NCBI GenBank assembly: GCA_964035575.1
Contig: OZ037871.1
Span: 1,364,001-1,428,000 of the forward strand
Reading direction: 5' to 3'
Length of the DNA stretch: 64,000 nucleotides
From: Rhynchopus sp. YZ270_cl-10
Lineage: Eukaryota > Euglenozoa > Diplonemea > Diplonemida > Diplonemidae
In this document: positions 50,183 to 60,441 of the stretch, piece after piece
How the letters are laid out: every line of letters starts with the position of its first letter
Position numbering within the stretch: position 1 is the stretch's first letter
The notes under the pieces: generated by a model
Database searches by the model: none
Seen by the model: the letters and a program-made list of their open reading frames with translations, nothing else
What the model was told of the DNA's origin: nothing
Program-made: the position numbers and the translations under genes

Positions 50183-50709
50183 ACCTCAATCCAAGGAGTA
50201 GCCTGGTGGGAGAGAGCCTTTCTGCAGGTTGGTGGAGGAGGAGGAGGTGGAGGAGGTGTGTTGCAGTTCACCATGTTGGGTAAACATTGTGTTGTTGTGT
50301 GGAAAAGGTATGCTCCACATGGACGAAGCAACAAGATAGACACAACGCTATGCCAAAACAATGCCAGTTCAGCGATGTTTACAAACCCAGAGTGTTCCAG
50401 CACGATGACAGTAGTGGTCAAGGTTGTGCACGAGAGTCACACATTTTACAATTTTTCGTTTGGATTTTCGGCCCAAGCACTTCATCTTCACCAACTTCTT
50501 TTCTCAGTTAGGCGCCTAACAAACTTTTCCTTCTGTGTAAGCTTGGCCCTTAAACAAAAAACCAACGCAAAACGACTTGTCCCCTCCCTCCCCCACCCAC
50601 CCATCCTTTTCATCCTTCTCCCTACCCCCTCTCCTCTCCCCCCCCTCCTCAACCTCCTAAACGCCTCAACCCTTCGCTCAGGCGCTCTCTCTCGTGTAGA
50701 TGTGAGTGA
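50183..50709. other. Intergenic region
   Basis: No gene seen. A GAGGAGGTGGAGGAGG tract lies near 50233, and CAGCACGATGACAGTAGTGG followed by GTGCACGAGAGTCACACATT (50400-50445) resembles motifs seen near 7.76 and 62.45 kb. A long pyrimidine tract precedes the HDAC gene. Confidence 0.5.
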
Positions 50710-52646
50710 ATGCCATGCAAGGGTCTGCTGCTGACACTCACGGATAATGCGCAGGTTGAGTTCACCCCGCACCCGACGGATGGCACGTTGACGTACATCG
50801 ACAGTACGGGGGACGATGCGGGCAGCAGCAGCACGGCACCGCTGCGCGAGGTGCAGTTTATTGCACACCAGGGCCGCCTTGTGTTTCCTGGGCGTGCGTG
50901 CAGGGGGGTCTACCTTAAGGACGCGGCGCAGGCAGTGCCGCTTCTCGCAGCGCTGCTCGACCGCCACGGCGTGACACACAACCTCTCGGACACACCGCTC
51001 ACAGCAGCACCCTTTGCCATAGGTGACCTAGTGCGCGCCAACAACCGCGTCTACCGCATCACCAAGTACATGCAGTCCTGGAACCGCTACGGCCTCGAAG
51101 ACCAATCCGGTGCAACCCTCTGGCGCGACGGCAAAGCACTGCGCAGCCTGCCCCGCGTGCTCCTCTCTTGGGACGAACGCATGAGTTTGCACGGTGCTGG
51201 GGACACACGCGAATTGCTTGCTGCACCGGAACGCTGCGATCGTGCGGCCAAGGTTTGGGACCTATTACAGTCAAGTGGTCTGGCAGCACGGTGCCACATC
51301 ATACCGGTGACTCCGGCAAGCAAGGAGCAGGTCTGCTTGGTGCACACCACCGCACACTACGAGAAGGTAATGTCTTGCGACACGGCGTGTCTGCAGGACG
51401 CCAGCAACGATGCGCAGACGCTGCTCTCCGAGGGGTCGCCTATGGCGGCACGGCTAGCAGCCGGGTGTGTCGTGGGTGCCATGCGTGCAGTGGTGGAGTG
51501 CAGTGCGCCTGCAGCCCTCGCAGTGGTGCGCCCCCCAGGCCACCACGCACTGCCCGACGCTGCAATGGGCTTCTGCCTCTTCAACAACGTGGCCGTCGCA
51601 GCAAAGGTCGCCATGAAGGAGTACCACCTCTCCCGCATCCTCATCCTCGACTGGGACGTCCACCACGGCAACGGCATTCAAGACATCTTCTACGACGATC
51701 CAAACGTCATGTACATCTCCCTCCACGTCCGTGCAGGCGGTAAGTTTTACCCAGGAACCGGCGCAAAGAATGAAACCGGCGCCAAAGCGGGTGAGGGGTT
51801 CAACATAAACATTGCCTGGTGGAACACTGGTGTGGGTGACGATGAGTACAGGGCAGCGTTTGAAAGCATTGTGATGCCTGTGGCGAGGGACTTTGATCCG
51901 GAGTTGGTGTTCATCTCTGCGGGGTTTGATGCTGCGGAAGGTGACCCGTTGGGGGAGTGCAAGGTGACGCCGGAGTGCTTTGGGTGGATGACACAGCAGC
52001 TGCTGACGCTCGCGGATGGGAAAGTTGTTGCGGCGTTGGAGGGCGGCTACAGCACGGAGGTGCTTGCAGCGTGTTCAGCAGCAGTGCTGCTCTCTCTGGT
52101 GCAGGACGGCTGGGCGCAGGTCCTCCCGGTCATCACCTCGCCACTATCCCCAGGGTCGCCACCAGCAGCATCGCCGCTCAACGCATCAACAAAAACGGTC
52201 TCAGCCTTCTCACGAACAGAGAAGGGCCTCGACCTCTCGCAGTACACATGCCCCCCCTCGTCGTGGGCAGCGCTTGCAGACACCGCAAGGTATGTGAATG
52301 AAGTGTACTCTCCGAACCTTCCCAAAACAGTGTCCTGCAAAGCCATTGGCCCTGTCTGTCGGCGTCCTTGGAGTGTTTGAAGGAATGTGAGGCGCAATCG
52401 CGTGAGAAGGAGCAGGCACAGATGATGTTGGTATGCGTCGTATATGTGAGCACCCCGAATTGGTTCTCTTCAGGAACGTTTCTTTTCAGTACTTCCAAGT
52501 TTTGTTGAGATGTTTGCTTTCAAGTTTGTGTTTTCCGTTAAAATTAATAAAAATGTGTAATGCTCGTGAGGTCATATTCATGTTTCAACTTTGCTTCTTT
52601 AATCTTACCCTTGCAGGAACGACGGAAGATGTTTTCGAATGAGTGA
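50710..52646 (+). CDS. Class II histone deacetylase
   Basis: Three predicted exons, 50710-52289, 52331-52430 and 52617-52646, give 569 aa. The catalytic domain (about residues 165-470) has every key motif: RPPGHHALPDAAMGFCLFNN (about 273, with the paired His), DWDVHHGNGIQDIFY (about 314, zinc-binding Asp and His), SAGFDAAEGDPLG (about 401, zinc-binding Asp) and LEGGYS (about 443). The order and the FCLFNNVAVAA form match class II (HDAC4/6-like) enzymes. It removes acetyl groups from lysines of histones, tubulin or other proteins. The N-terminal 150 residues are not part of the domain and contain a compact beta-rich stretch (FAIGDLVRANNRVYRITKYM). The C-terminal exons follow a 41-bp intron and a 186-bp intron and add a charged helix (CLKECEAQSREKEQAQMML). 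Without splicing the frame would end at 52380. Confidence 0.88.
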
Positions 52647-53164
52647 CGTGACGCAGCATTTCTGACACTGCGTGGAGGCGATCCTGTTGTATTGGGTGGT
52701 GCGGATTCACGATTGCAGCGTGGTCCTCAAGGGTGGGTGGGCGGGTGGGGTTTTGCAAACACACCGTATCGTCGCTGTGTTGTGTGTCCCCCTTTTTATT
52801 TCCTTTTTTGCATTATGTTCTGTGGTGATACTTTCTCACACGGGAGGGGGGTTTTTTTTAACTGCACTCTCGATTCTTTTTTCTTTCGCTGTTTTCTTTG
52901 CACATGGGACGTGCGGAAGACATGCCGACATATGAACCCTTCAAACCCCTCTCACGAACTTATTAGCCTGAGTCTTCCCAACACCCACCTTCACCACCTT
53001 CACCATCTACACCACCACCACCAACCTAGAATGACACACACGACACTGTACACTAAAACAAAGCAACCTCCTCTGTCTCTCTCTCTGTGGGGACGGCCCA
53101 GCCGCTAGCATTGGGGCCTGTTGGTTCCACCTTCTGCTTCTCCTAGGGCTTGTCACAGAAGGTG
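52647..53164. other. Intergenic region
   Basis: About 520 bp. No gene seen. The end is pyrimidine-rich. CTCCTAG and TTGTCACAG just before 53160 could be splice acceptors, so an upstream non-coding or short coding exon of the next gene is possible. Confidence 0.45.
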
Positions 53165-54391
53165 ATGCTGAGGGAGGCACCATGTCCTCGCACCTGGGGC
53201 GATTGGGAGGCAAGGCAGAACGACATCGGGATGCACTACTTCGTGAACAAGAAGACACTTGCCGCGGTCATGGAGGAGCCTCTGGGATGGGGCTGGGCAG
53301 GCGAGTGGGATGTGTCCGCTCGCTCCTGGGTGTACCTGCACACAGGTACGCATGAGGTGCGCGCCGAACTCCCGGATGGCGTCCCGCACGGCAGCTGCTA
53401 CATCAGCAAGCGTTCGCGTGGCATTGTATGGCATCCCCCTCCCACATCACACCCTTTTGGAGAATATGTTGAAAATCCTTTAATCCTATTCCATCGTTTT
53501 CCCCCTGAAACCACCCCAACCACACAGCCGCACCCCTTGGCGTGGCATCAATGGATTGCATGTTTGTCGAAACGCACAAAGCATTGGTTTTACCATGACA
53601 CAGAGACGACGACGAGCACGTGGCACCGTCCAGAGGGGTGGGGTACAGTGTCGCCTGTGGTGTCGCCTGCACCGTCGCCGACACCTTCTGCGTCTGAGGA
53701 GGCGCAGACGGAGCAGACAGAGCAGACAGAGGACGCATCACAGTCGTCGATGCTGTCGGCAGCGAGGACGGTGTCGAACACCACTGTCGACGTGGTGCAG
53801 ACGAAGCAGAGCGGAAGCTCCATATCAGCCGCTTCTGCCGCCACACTCTCGCTTCGTGTACGCAACGCTGCGTCATCACAGCAGGAGGAAGCCGCCGTGA
53901 TGGCAGAGTGGCTGCGAACAGAGGGCGAAAAGGCGGCCTTCCTCGTGGACTCCGGGGACTTCGGGCGACCTGTGACTAAAGCGGGTATTGTGCGTGCATG
54001 GGCAGCTGTGGCGAGCAGCGAGACACATGAGATCTATGCTGCGTGGCACAACAGCATCAACATGGGTCATATAGAGGTGCTGTGGTACGATGTGGACGAC
54101 GACATGGCGTGGTGTCATTGGGCAGGTGTACCGCGTTATGCAATGCTTGCGTACGTCTACGTGCTGCCGTGCTTCCGCAAGCGCCGTCTCGGCACCGTCA
54201 TGGTGACACGCGCCTGCCAACGTGCCTTCGCAAACGGCGCGCACAAAATCGTGCTCCTCCTCCAAGAAACGAACACCCCGCTCATCCGCTTCTACTGCAG
54301 AATCGGCTTCGAGGTGAACCCAGACCAACGGTTCTTCAGAGGGGACGAAACCTTGCTGATGCTGGAGCTCAAGGAAATGCCTGAGGTGTAA
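53165..54391 (+). CDS. WW-domain/GNAT acetyltransferase fusion protein
   Basis: 374 aa if the intron at 53426-53527 is removed (GTATGG...ACACAG, 102 bp, stop-free, so retention would give 408 aa). The N-terminal part has WW-like segments: WEARQNDIGMHYFVNKKT followed by LAAVMEEP (about residues 12-40) and, after the intron, WIACLSKRTKHWFYHDTETT followed by STWHRPEGW; a third, weaker one (WDVSARSWVYLHTGTHEVRA) lies between. A Ser/Thr/Gln linker leads to a GNAT fold (about 245-374) with the acetyl-CoA-binding stretch VLPCFRKRRLGTVMVTRACQ and the strand-helix end NTPLIRFYCRIGFE. It should acetylate an amine, guided by WW modules to Pro-rich or phospho-Ser/Thr-Pro partners. The start ATG is uncertain. 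Confidence 0.78.
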   Translation: MLREAPCPRTWGDWEARQNDIGMHYFVNKKTLAAVMEEPLGWGWAGEWDVSARSWVYLHTGTHEVRAELPDGVPHGSCYISKRSRGIVWHPPPTSHPFGEYVENPLILFHRFPPETTPTTQPHPLAWHQWIACLSKRTKHWFYHDTETTTSTWHRPEGWGTVSPVVSPAPSPTPSASEEAQTEQTEQTEDASQSSMLSAARTVSNTTVDVVQTKQSGSSISAASAATLSLRVRNAASSQQEEAAVMAEWLRTEGEKAAFLVDSGDFGRPVTKAGIVRAWAAVASSETHEIYAAWHNSINMGHIEVLWYDVDDDMAWCHWAGVPRYAMLAYVYVLPCFRKRRLGTVMVTRACQRAFANGAHKIVLLLQETNTPLIRFYCRIGFEVNPDQRFFRGDETLLMLELKEMPEV

Positions 54392-56059
54392 ATCCTTCCA
54401 CCTTAATTTGAAAAAGCCCCGTCTTTTTTTTTTTTGGCCGTGTGGTGTTGTCAATACTCCAAAATGGGCAAGAAAAGAAAACAAAGAACGCCCCACAAAG
54501 GCATATTTCGTTGAAAGGCAGGGATTTTCATCTGTCAAGCTTTCTTTGCTTTGGTCTTGGAGGATCAGTACTGTCCTTGTAGTGTTTAAGATGTGATAAA
54601 TAATGGTCAACAGGGTTTGGGGGTGGGAAAAGTTTAACGTTCGACAACTTTCAACACAGTTATGTTTAATTTGGTAAGAGAGATAGACAAAGAGAAGAGA
54701 GAGTGGGAACGAAATGAAATGGGGGGTTTTTTTATTGATTCCCCCCCCCATCATCCACATCAGACAGGGTTAACAGACTTTCTCTGCACTCTCTCAGTGT
54801 TCAGTTTTATCAATTTTTTTTTCCACACTAGTTGTTCAGGTGACTATGCACAATGAGGCTGAAGGTCATCTGCACAACAACAAAAGCATGTCTGCTGCCT
54901 CTTCTTTGTGACTTTTGCATCTGTAGGGGTGTTTGCACTATCAACTTATAAGGTAGCTTTTTTTGGATGTGTGCACGTGAGGCACATTGACCTTTCAGGT
55001 TTGTCTTTTAAGGGTAATGGTGTGCCCTGTAACAAAGGATAGAAGGAGCATCCTCAACCCTTCCTGGAGGTCTACTCTTTGACGTGCAGTGACTGTATAT
55101 TTTCAGTGCAGTCCATTTTTTTCCCTCTCGACTGAGATGTGTTTTAGCATGTTTCACTGCTCTTTTTCCTTCTCAAGATGTATGCAGAAGCATATTCATC
55201 TTTACCACCTTTTGACATATGGGTTATCCAAAACATACGGGTCTTTTTTTGTTTTGCTCACCCGTTTCCCTCTATTCTCTTTCCAGCCTTTTTAGACTTA
55301 CTAAAAGCAAAAATGGCCCTTTTTTATGCTATTCTGGCTCAATATTATTCCTTTATTTCCCCCTTGTAACAATGTGCCAGATCTGACCGTTCAGGACAGA
55401 ACGGTGGAGGTGGAGCACAAAAAGGGAGGAAGGGGGGATCAAAGAGCAGCGGCTCATCGCATCGAAGAACTGTGGTTTATTTTTTTTTATTTTTTTTTTA
55501 CAAACGCATTTTGCACACTCGGACGGAAGTGAATTGAGTGTATCCTGCCTCTCTCTTTGCGGGGTATTTTTGAGGGGGAAATATATGCCTTTCACTAACC
55601 CCTTAATGAATGAAGTGCACATAATCTAAGAAGTTAAACCACAATGTTAGACACATCAGAAATGAAGGGCTCAATGAAAGAGGTGGAAGGTGGAAATTTG
55701 AGCACAGAAATTGTGCTTCTTCTATCGAGTCGGGATACTGCCCAAAAAAATAGTGAGATTGTCTGAATGGCTGACCTAAACCAATGTTATCAAAAAAAAG
55801 CAAAAATGCCAAAATGCCTTACCATCCCATATGCGCCATATACCTTTTTTTTTCCAGTTCAATTTCTGGCAGTTTTTTTTTTTTGTGTATTCAAGTAGCT
55901 TTAGCTACGTGCCTAAAGGCGATCGTGTGCTAAAAAAACAAAAAAAAAAAAAAACTCATTTTTTTTCACGTATTTATTTGTGTGAAACGCAATATTAGAC
56001 ACCCTCCCCAATCCCTCCATATAATTTTAATGCGCGAGAACAATGCAAAAATTTTGCCC

Positions 56060-56062
<3 letters not shown>
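54392..56062. other. Low-complexity intergenic region
   Basis: About 1.7 kb, T-rich, with no supported gene. It contains GTGTTTGCACTATCAACTT (54929-54947) and TGTGCACGTGAGGCACATTG (about 54970-54989), members of the motif set seen at 62-64 kb. The poly(T) run at 56063-56090 is the poly(A) tail of the LINE that follows on the other strand. Confidence 0.6.
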
Positions 56063-56094
<32 letters not shown>

Positions 56095-56472
56095 GGTATT
56101 TACTCTCGTCTCTTTAGCGCTGCCGAAGCAGTGTGGCTGCTCTTTTTTTGTTCTATCCAGAGTAAACCCGGGACCGTGTCCCGGCTGGTGCCGTTTTTCA
56201 CATCTAGGACGTGCGGGTTGCCGATATACGGAGGTCACCTCCCCGTTGTTGCCACACAGAGTTTACAGACAGCACACCTCCCCCTCAGGGTGTGGCAGCA
56301 TCGTTTAGGACACTGGCCTGACGTCAAAAGGTGGAAGCCTGAATAAAGGTTCCCGTGATCAGCTGATATGCTGGTCGGTGTGTTCGCTTGATGTTTTCTT
56401 TGTTTTTGGTATCCTCTTGTTGCTAGTAAGAGTAAAAGTAAAAGTAGATAAAAGTTAAAAGTTATGTTCCCT

Positions 56473-59400
56473 TCAGTTCGTTACAGCTGGTCTCAGAAGG
56501 TCACTCAGAGTGTCATCAGACAATCCGGAGGACACCAAGTATTCTAGGACCACTTCTGGTTGTTGAGTGAGGAGTGTTCCCCACGAGGTGTTGCTGCACA
56601 GGTTGGCTCTTTTGTCAGTAAGCTTGGGGCATTGCTTCAGGAGGTGTTTCGCCGTCACATTCGTCTTTCCGCACGCCTTGCAGTTGGGGGTGTCGTTGTG
56701 GCTCCTGTCCGTGTACAGGAGGGGGTGTCGTCTTGTGCGCAGGAGTCTCATCTCACGCGCGCCCTTACGCGTCAGTCGTCTTGGGCGGAGTTGTGGGTGG
56801 CGGAGTTGTGTCTTCGTCTTCGCTTTGGCGTCGGTGTGCTGGCACGCGTATGCGCTGTCTTCGGTGGGTGTGACGGTGTGCTGCGCTGCCACCCTCTTGA
56901 TCTGAGAGGCGGCCGTCATCATCGCTATGGGTTCCAGTTGTGGTACCATGGCGTTCGCGTGCCGCTTTGCCTCTTTGTCTGCAGCTTCGTTTCCAGTCAG
57001 GCCGACATGGCTTGGTACATACTGGAAGTCGACGTGTACACCTTTGCGCGTGAGCGTGTGTATCGCACGCCATATGTCGTGCAGTGTGTGTTCGACTGCC
57101 TTCTGCGGTCCTCCCTCCAGGGCGCGGATGGAGGACTGGCTGTCCGTGAGGATCGCCACTCTCGCGTGTTTGGTGGTGGTGCGGTTCGCAAGGTCGGTGA
57201 GTGCCTCACGGATTGCCGTCTGCTCGGCTTGGTAGGCCACGCATCGCCTGCCTGCCCCCTTGCCGAAGACGTGGATCCTGTTGTCGTCAGCGTCCGTCAC
57301 TGCACATCCCGCCCCGCCGATGTTCGTGTCGGACAGTGATCCGTCGGTGTACGTGCTGTAGTCGTACTGGGGTAGCTTGTCGAGGGCCTCCTGCGTTTTT
57401 TCGAGAGCTTCCTCTTTGGTTTGTTTAGAGTCCGCTCGGAGGACTCCTGGGATGGTGGGGTGCAGCGTAAGCTTATCCTGTACTTCCTCCCATTGCCAGG
57501 GGGGCACAGGGTAGTGGAGCGCAATGGTGCTCCGAGTTGTGTGCTGTGTGTACATCTTTGTTTCCTCAATGGTGTTCGTGGCTGCTCTAAGCCATGTATT
57601 GTTGGAGTGTTTTTTGGTTGACTGCACGGCGGTGTACGCGGGCGAGTCGTGAATGCGGTTGGCGCGCTCGTACAGCTTTGCTCCTTCCGCTTGTGCTATT
57701 TCAGCGATCGATCGCAGGTTCGCCTCCCAGAGAAGGTTCTCCGTCGCTGTGGTGCGTAGGCAGCCGGTGATCAGTCTGGCTGCGCCGTGGTGGAGGGTCT
57801 CAAGATGGGTTCGGTTCTTCTTGAGCAGTGCGTGTCCCCACACTCCTATCCCGTAGGTGAGCACAGGCAGCACATATGTCATGTACACTTGTCGCATGGT
57901 GTCTGCTTCCGCACCCCAGTCCTCGCCTCCTAGTGCGTACAGTACGGAGAGTCGTTGTTTGTACTTTGTGCACACTGATTCCATGTGTTGTATCATGTTG
58001 CATTCGTCATCTATTAGGATGCCGAGGTACTGTGTCAGTCGGGTTGTAGGCACGCGTTTCCCATTGCTGTAGTGCACTGCGAACTGCTTGTCTCTGACGT
58101 TGTTGGGGTCTTTTTTGGTGGTGAAGGCTAGGAGGTTCGTTTTGTCGTCGTCGGTGGAGATTCGGAGGCCCATTGGGGGGAGTTCACGTTCAAGTACTTC
58201 GATAGCCTTTTGTGCGGATAAAGCGGCTTCGTCGGTGTTGTTGCCAATGCACAGGATTGCGAGGTCGTCGGCGTACATGCACACATGTCCGTCCACGCAC
58301 TCTAGGGTTTTCGCCAGGTTTGCCATGACTACGTTGAAGAGTAGGGGGGAGAGCACTGTGCCTTGGGGTACTCCCTCCTCCATGTCGTAGAACTCGCTGA
58401 CGTGACCTGCCACGGTCGCCGCTGCTCGTCTGTTGCTGAGGTATGCACCAATCCATTTCTGGTACGTGGGTGGGAAATCGCGCAGGTGTTGTAGGATGGC
58501 ACTGCGCTTGAGGCGGTCGTACGCCTTCTCTAGGTCGACTTTGAGTAGGATTGCACTGCGCCCTTCCTCTACTGTGTCCTTGGCCAGTTGCGTTACCAGT
58601 GCGATGTTGTCGATCGTGGATCTCTTTTTCCTGAAACCTGCTTGTGCCTTGTGGAGGTTAGGGAACTGCTCATCAGGGTCTTCCATGAGCTGGTGTAGGC
58701 GGTGTCCGATCATGCGCTCGAGCACCTTGCTCACTGTACTCGTCAGTGCAATTGGTCTGTACGAAGCAGGGAGGTGGTCCGGTTTCGTAGGTTTGTGGAT
58801 GGGCATCAGCAGAGAAGTTGTCCATTCCTGTGGGAGTGTGCCACTACACCACGAGAGGTTCATGATACGCAGGAGACCCTTCCTCGCCTCCGGTCCCATG
58901 TGTCGTAGCATCTCGTTGTGTATGTTGTCCATGCCTGGTGTTTTGTTGTCTTCCAGGTTGTTCACGATGGTGTTGAGCTCCTGCATTGTAAAGGCACGCT
59001 CTGATTCGTGGGATGGGACATCCGTCGGTGTTGTGACTACGTCCTCCGTGTCTGTGGGATCTTTGCGGCTCACGTCTGAGTAGTGCCTACCAAATATATT
59101 CGCTTTGGCTGTGTTGTCGGTGATGGTGGTGCCATTCTCCGTCAGTGGGTACTGCTGCGACTTATCGGCTCTGCCGTCCAGTTCGCGTAGTAGGTGGTAG
59201 ATGTGTGAGGACCCCGCAGCCTTGTCGCACCTTGCCTCCCAGATCGTGCGTTTGCTGTCGCGGATTTCCGTGGCCACATTTTGTTTTAGGCAGCTGAGGG
59301 AGTCACTATCATTTTGTGTGGGAGGGGTTGTCTGCTTCTGCAGTTGCGCGATCTTCTGGTCTCGGCGCTTCATTGCTTTGCGTACTGCACCTGTGCACCA

Positions 59401-60441
59401 CCTTCGCTTAGCTTGCCGTCGTCGATGCGTCGGGATGTGTCGTCGTGCCACGTTTCTCACCATGCCAGCCCACTTCGCATACGCTGTCGCTGGGTTGTGC
59501 CACTTTAGGGTTGCATCAGCACTTCGCTCAAGTTCTGCAGTGTAGTCACTCCACCTGGCCCTGTTCCAATCCCACAGGGTTTTCCCGCTCCGTTTGATGT
59601 TCGAGTACTTCGGTGGAGGTGGTGTGGTGCTGTCAATCTCGAATTCCATTGGGAGATGGTCCGATAAGCCGTTATCTAGAACCCGCCATTTGATTGGCCA
59701 TTTTCTTGTCTCGTCTTTGTTATTGTCACCTTTCGCTATGACCACGTCTGGTGAAGTTTTGGATTTTCCAATCCTTGTCGCAGTTTGGGGGTCATTCCAG
59801 ATTTGCATGCCGTCAGTGTTACCGACCCAGTCGTGGATTTTTGTGCCGGTTTTGTTCGGGATCGCCTTGCTCCACTGCGCATGATGGGCGTTGAGGTCTC
59901 CAGCTATCACTACTTGTTCGGTGGGGAGGTCTTCGCAGTCGAAGTCATCTTTGCGTATGTCGTTCTTTTGCTCCCCCACTGCGCTTGGTCGATATACATT
60001 GACAAAGCGTATACCGTGCACTGTGACGTCGAGCCGTTCTGTGACTTTCCACTTCGAGAACGTGTGGACTTGGGCTGGATGTTTGTCACGCACCAGTGTT
60101 ACTATCCCGCCTCCATGTGTTGCACTGGTCTTTTTGGTTCTGCCTGCCGTTCTTTTGCGGGTGTAGCTGCGGTAGCCGTCGATCTTGAACGTGTTTGCTT
60201 GTCCGCTTGCCTTCAGTTCTTGGAGCATGACAATGTCATACTCCTTCGTGGTGATGTGTCGCCTTATTTCAGATCTCTTGGTGTCGGTCAGTCCGTTGAT
60301 GTTCCAACAGAGACATCTCAGCGGACCCGGATTCGGATGTATCCCTGCTATCACAAGCAGAAGTTGTACTGTTGTAGAGAGGTATCTTAGCAAGGTGGGG
60401 GTGTTGGATTTGGGAGGTGTGGGGTATGGAGAAGTAGGGAG
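56473..60441 (-). CDS. LINE ORF2: AP endonuclease, reverse transcriptase, RNase H
   Basis: Open from the codon after the ORF1 stop to TGA at 56473; about 1306 residues from a TTG at 60393, plus 16 codons upstream. There is no ATG before the endonuclease; the first in-frame Met is about residue 56, after the catalytic Asn of CWNINGL. A hydrophobic start (TTVQLLLVIAG) runs into IHPNPGP, a 2A-like motif. Endonuclease: WNINGL, MLQELKA, NVYRPS, GDLNAHH and SDHLPMEF. Reverse transcriptase (about 500-760): KVDLEKAYDRLKR, GVPQGTVLSPLLFN and MYADDLAIL. RNase H (about 1040-1170): YTDGSLSDTNIGGAG, YQAEQTAIREAL, LTDSQSSI and SHVGLTGNEAADKEA. End: CKACGKTNVTAKHLLKQC, a zinc knuckle. It nicks target DNA and copies its own RNA at the nick. 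Confidence 0.9.
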   Translation of the reverse strand, partial: LPTSPYPTPPKSNTPTLLRYLSTTVQLLLVIAGIHPNPGPLRCLCWNINGLTDTKRSEIRRHITTKEYDIVMLQELKASGQANTFKIDGYRSYTRKRTAGRTKKTSATHGGGIVTLVRDKHPAQVHTFSKWKVTERLDVTVHGIRFVNVYRPSAVGEQKNDIRKDDFDCEDLPTEQVVIAGDLNAHHAQWSKAIPNKTGTKIHDWVGNTDGMQIWNDPQTATRIGKSKTSPDVVIAKGDNNKDETRKWPIKWRVLDNGLSDHLPMEFEIDSTTPPPPKYSNIKRSGKTLWDWNRARWSDYTAELERSADATLKWHNPATAYAKWAGMVRNVARRHIPTHRRRQAKRRWCTGAVRKAMKRRDQKIAQLQKQTTPPTQNDSDSLSCLKQNVATEIRDSKRTIWEARCDKAAGSSHIYHLLRELDGRADKSQQYPLTENGTTITDNTAKANIFGRHYSDVSRKDPTDTEDVVTTPTDVPSHESERAFTMQELNTIVNNLEDNKTPGMDNIHNEMLRHMGPEARKGLLRIMNLSWCSGTLPQEWTTSLLMPIHKPTKPDHLPASYRPIALTSTVSKVLERMIGHRLHQLMEDPDEQFPNLHKAQAGFRKKRSTIDNIALVTQLAKDTVEEGRSAILLKVDLEKAYDRLKRSAILQHLRDFPPTYQKWIGAYLSNRRAAATVAGHVSEFYDMEEGVPQGTVLSPLLFNVVMANLAKTLECVDGHVCMYADDLAILCIGNNTDEAALSAQKAIEVLERELPPMGLRISTDDDKTNLLAFTTKKDPNNVRDKQFAVHYSNGKRVPTTRLTQYLGILIDDECNMIQHMESVCTKYKQRLSVLYALGGEDWGAEADTMRQVYMTYVLPVLTYGIGVWGHALLKKNRTHLETLHHGAARLITGCLRTTATENLLWEANLRSIAEIAQAEGAKLYERANRIHDSPAYTAVQSTKKHSNNTWLRAATNTIEETKMYTQHTTRSTIALHYPVPPWQWEEVQDKLTLHPTIPGVLRADSKQTKEEALEKTQEALDKLPQYDYSTYTDGSLSDTNIGGAGCAVTDADDNRIHVFGKGAGRRCVAYQAEQTAIREALTDLANRTTTKHARVAILTDSQSSIRALEGGPQKAVEHTLHDIWRAIHTLTRKGVHVDFQYVPSHVGLTGNEAADKEAKRHANAMVPQLEPIAMMTAASQIKRVAAQHTVTPTEDSAYACQHTDAKAKTKTQLRHPQLRPRRLTRKGAREMRLLRTRRHPLLYTDRSHNDTPNCKACGKTNVTAKHLLKQCPKLTDKRANLCSNTSWGTLLTQQPEVVLEYLVSSGLSDDTLSDLLRPAVTN

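Noticed and set aside
56560-57339. + strand frame of 259 residues and others within 56.5-62.0 kb
   Set aside because: Antisense to the LINE ORFs, without domains of their own.
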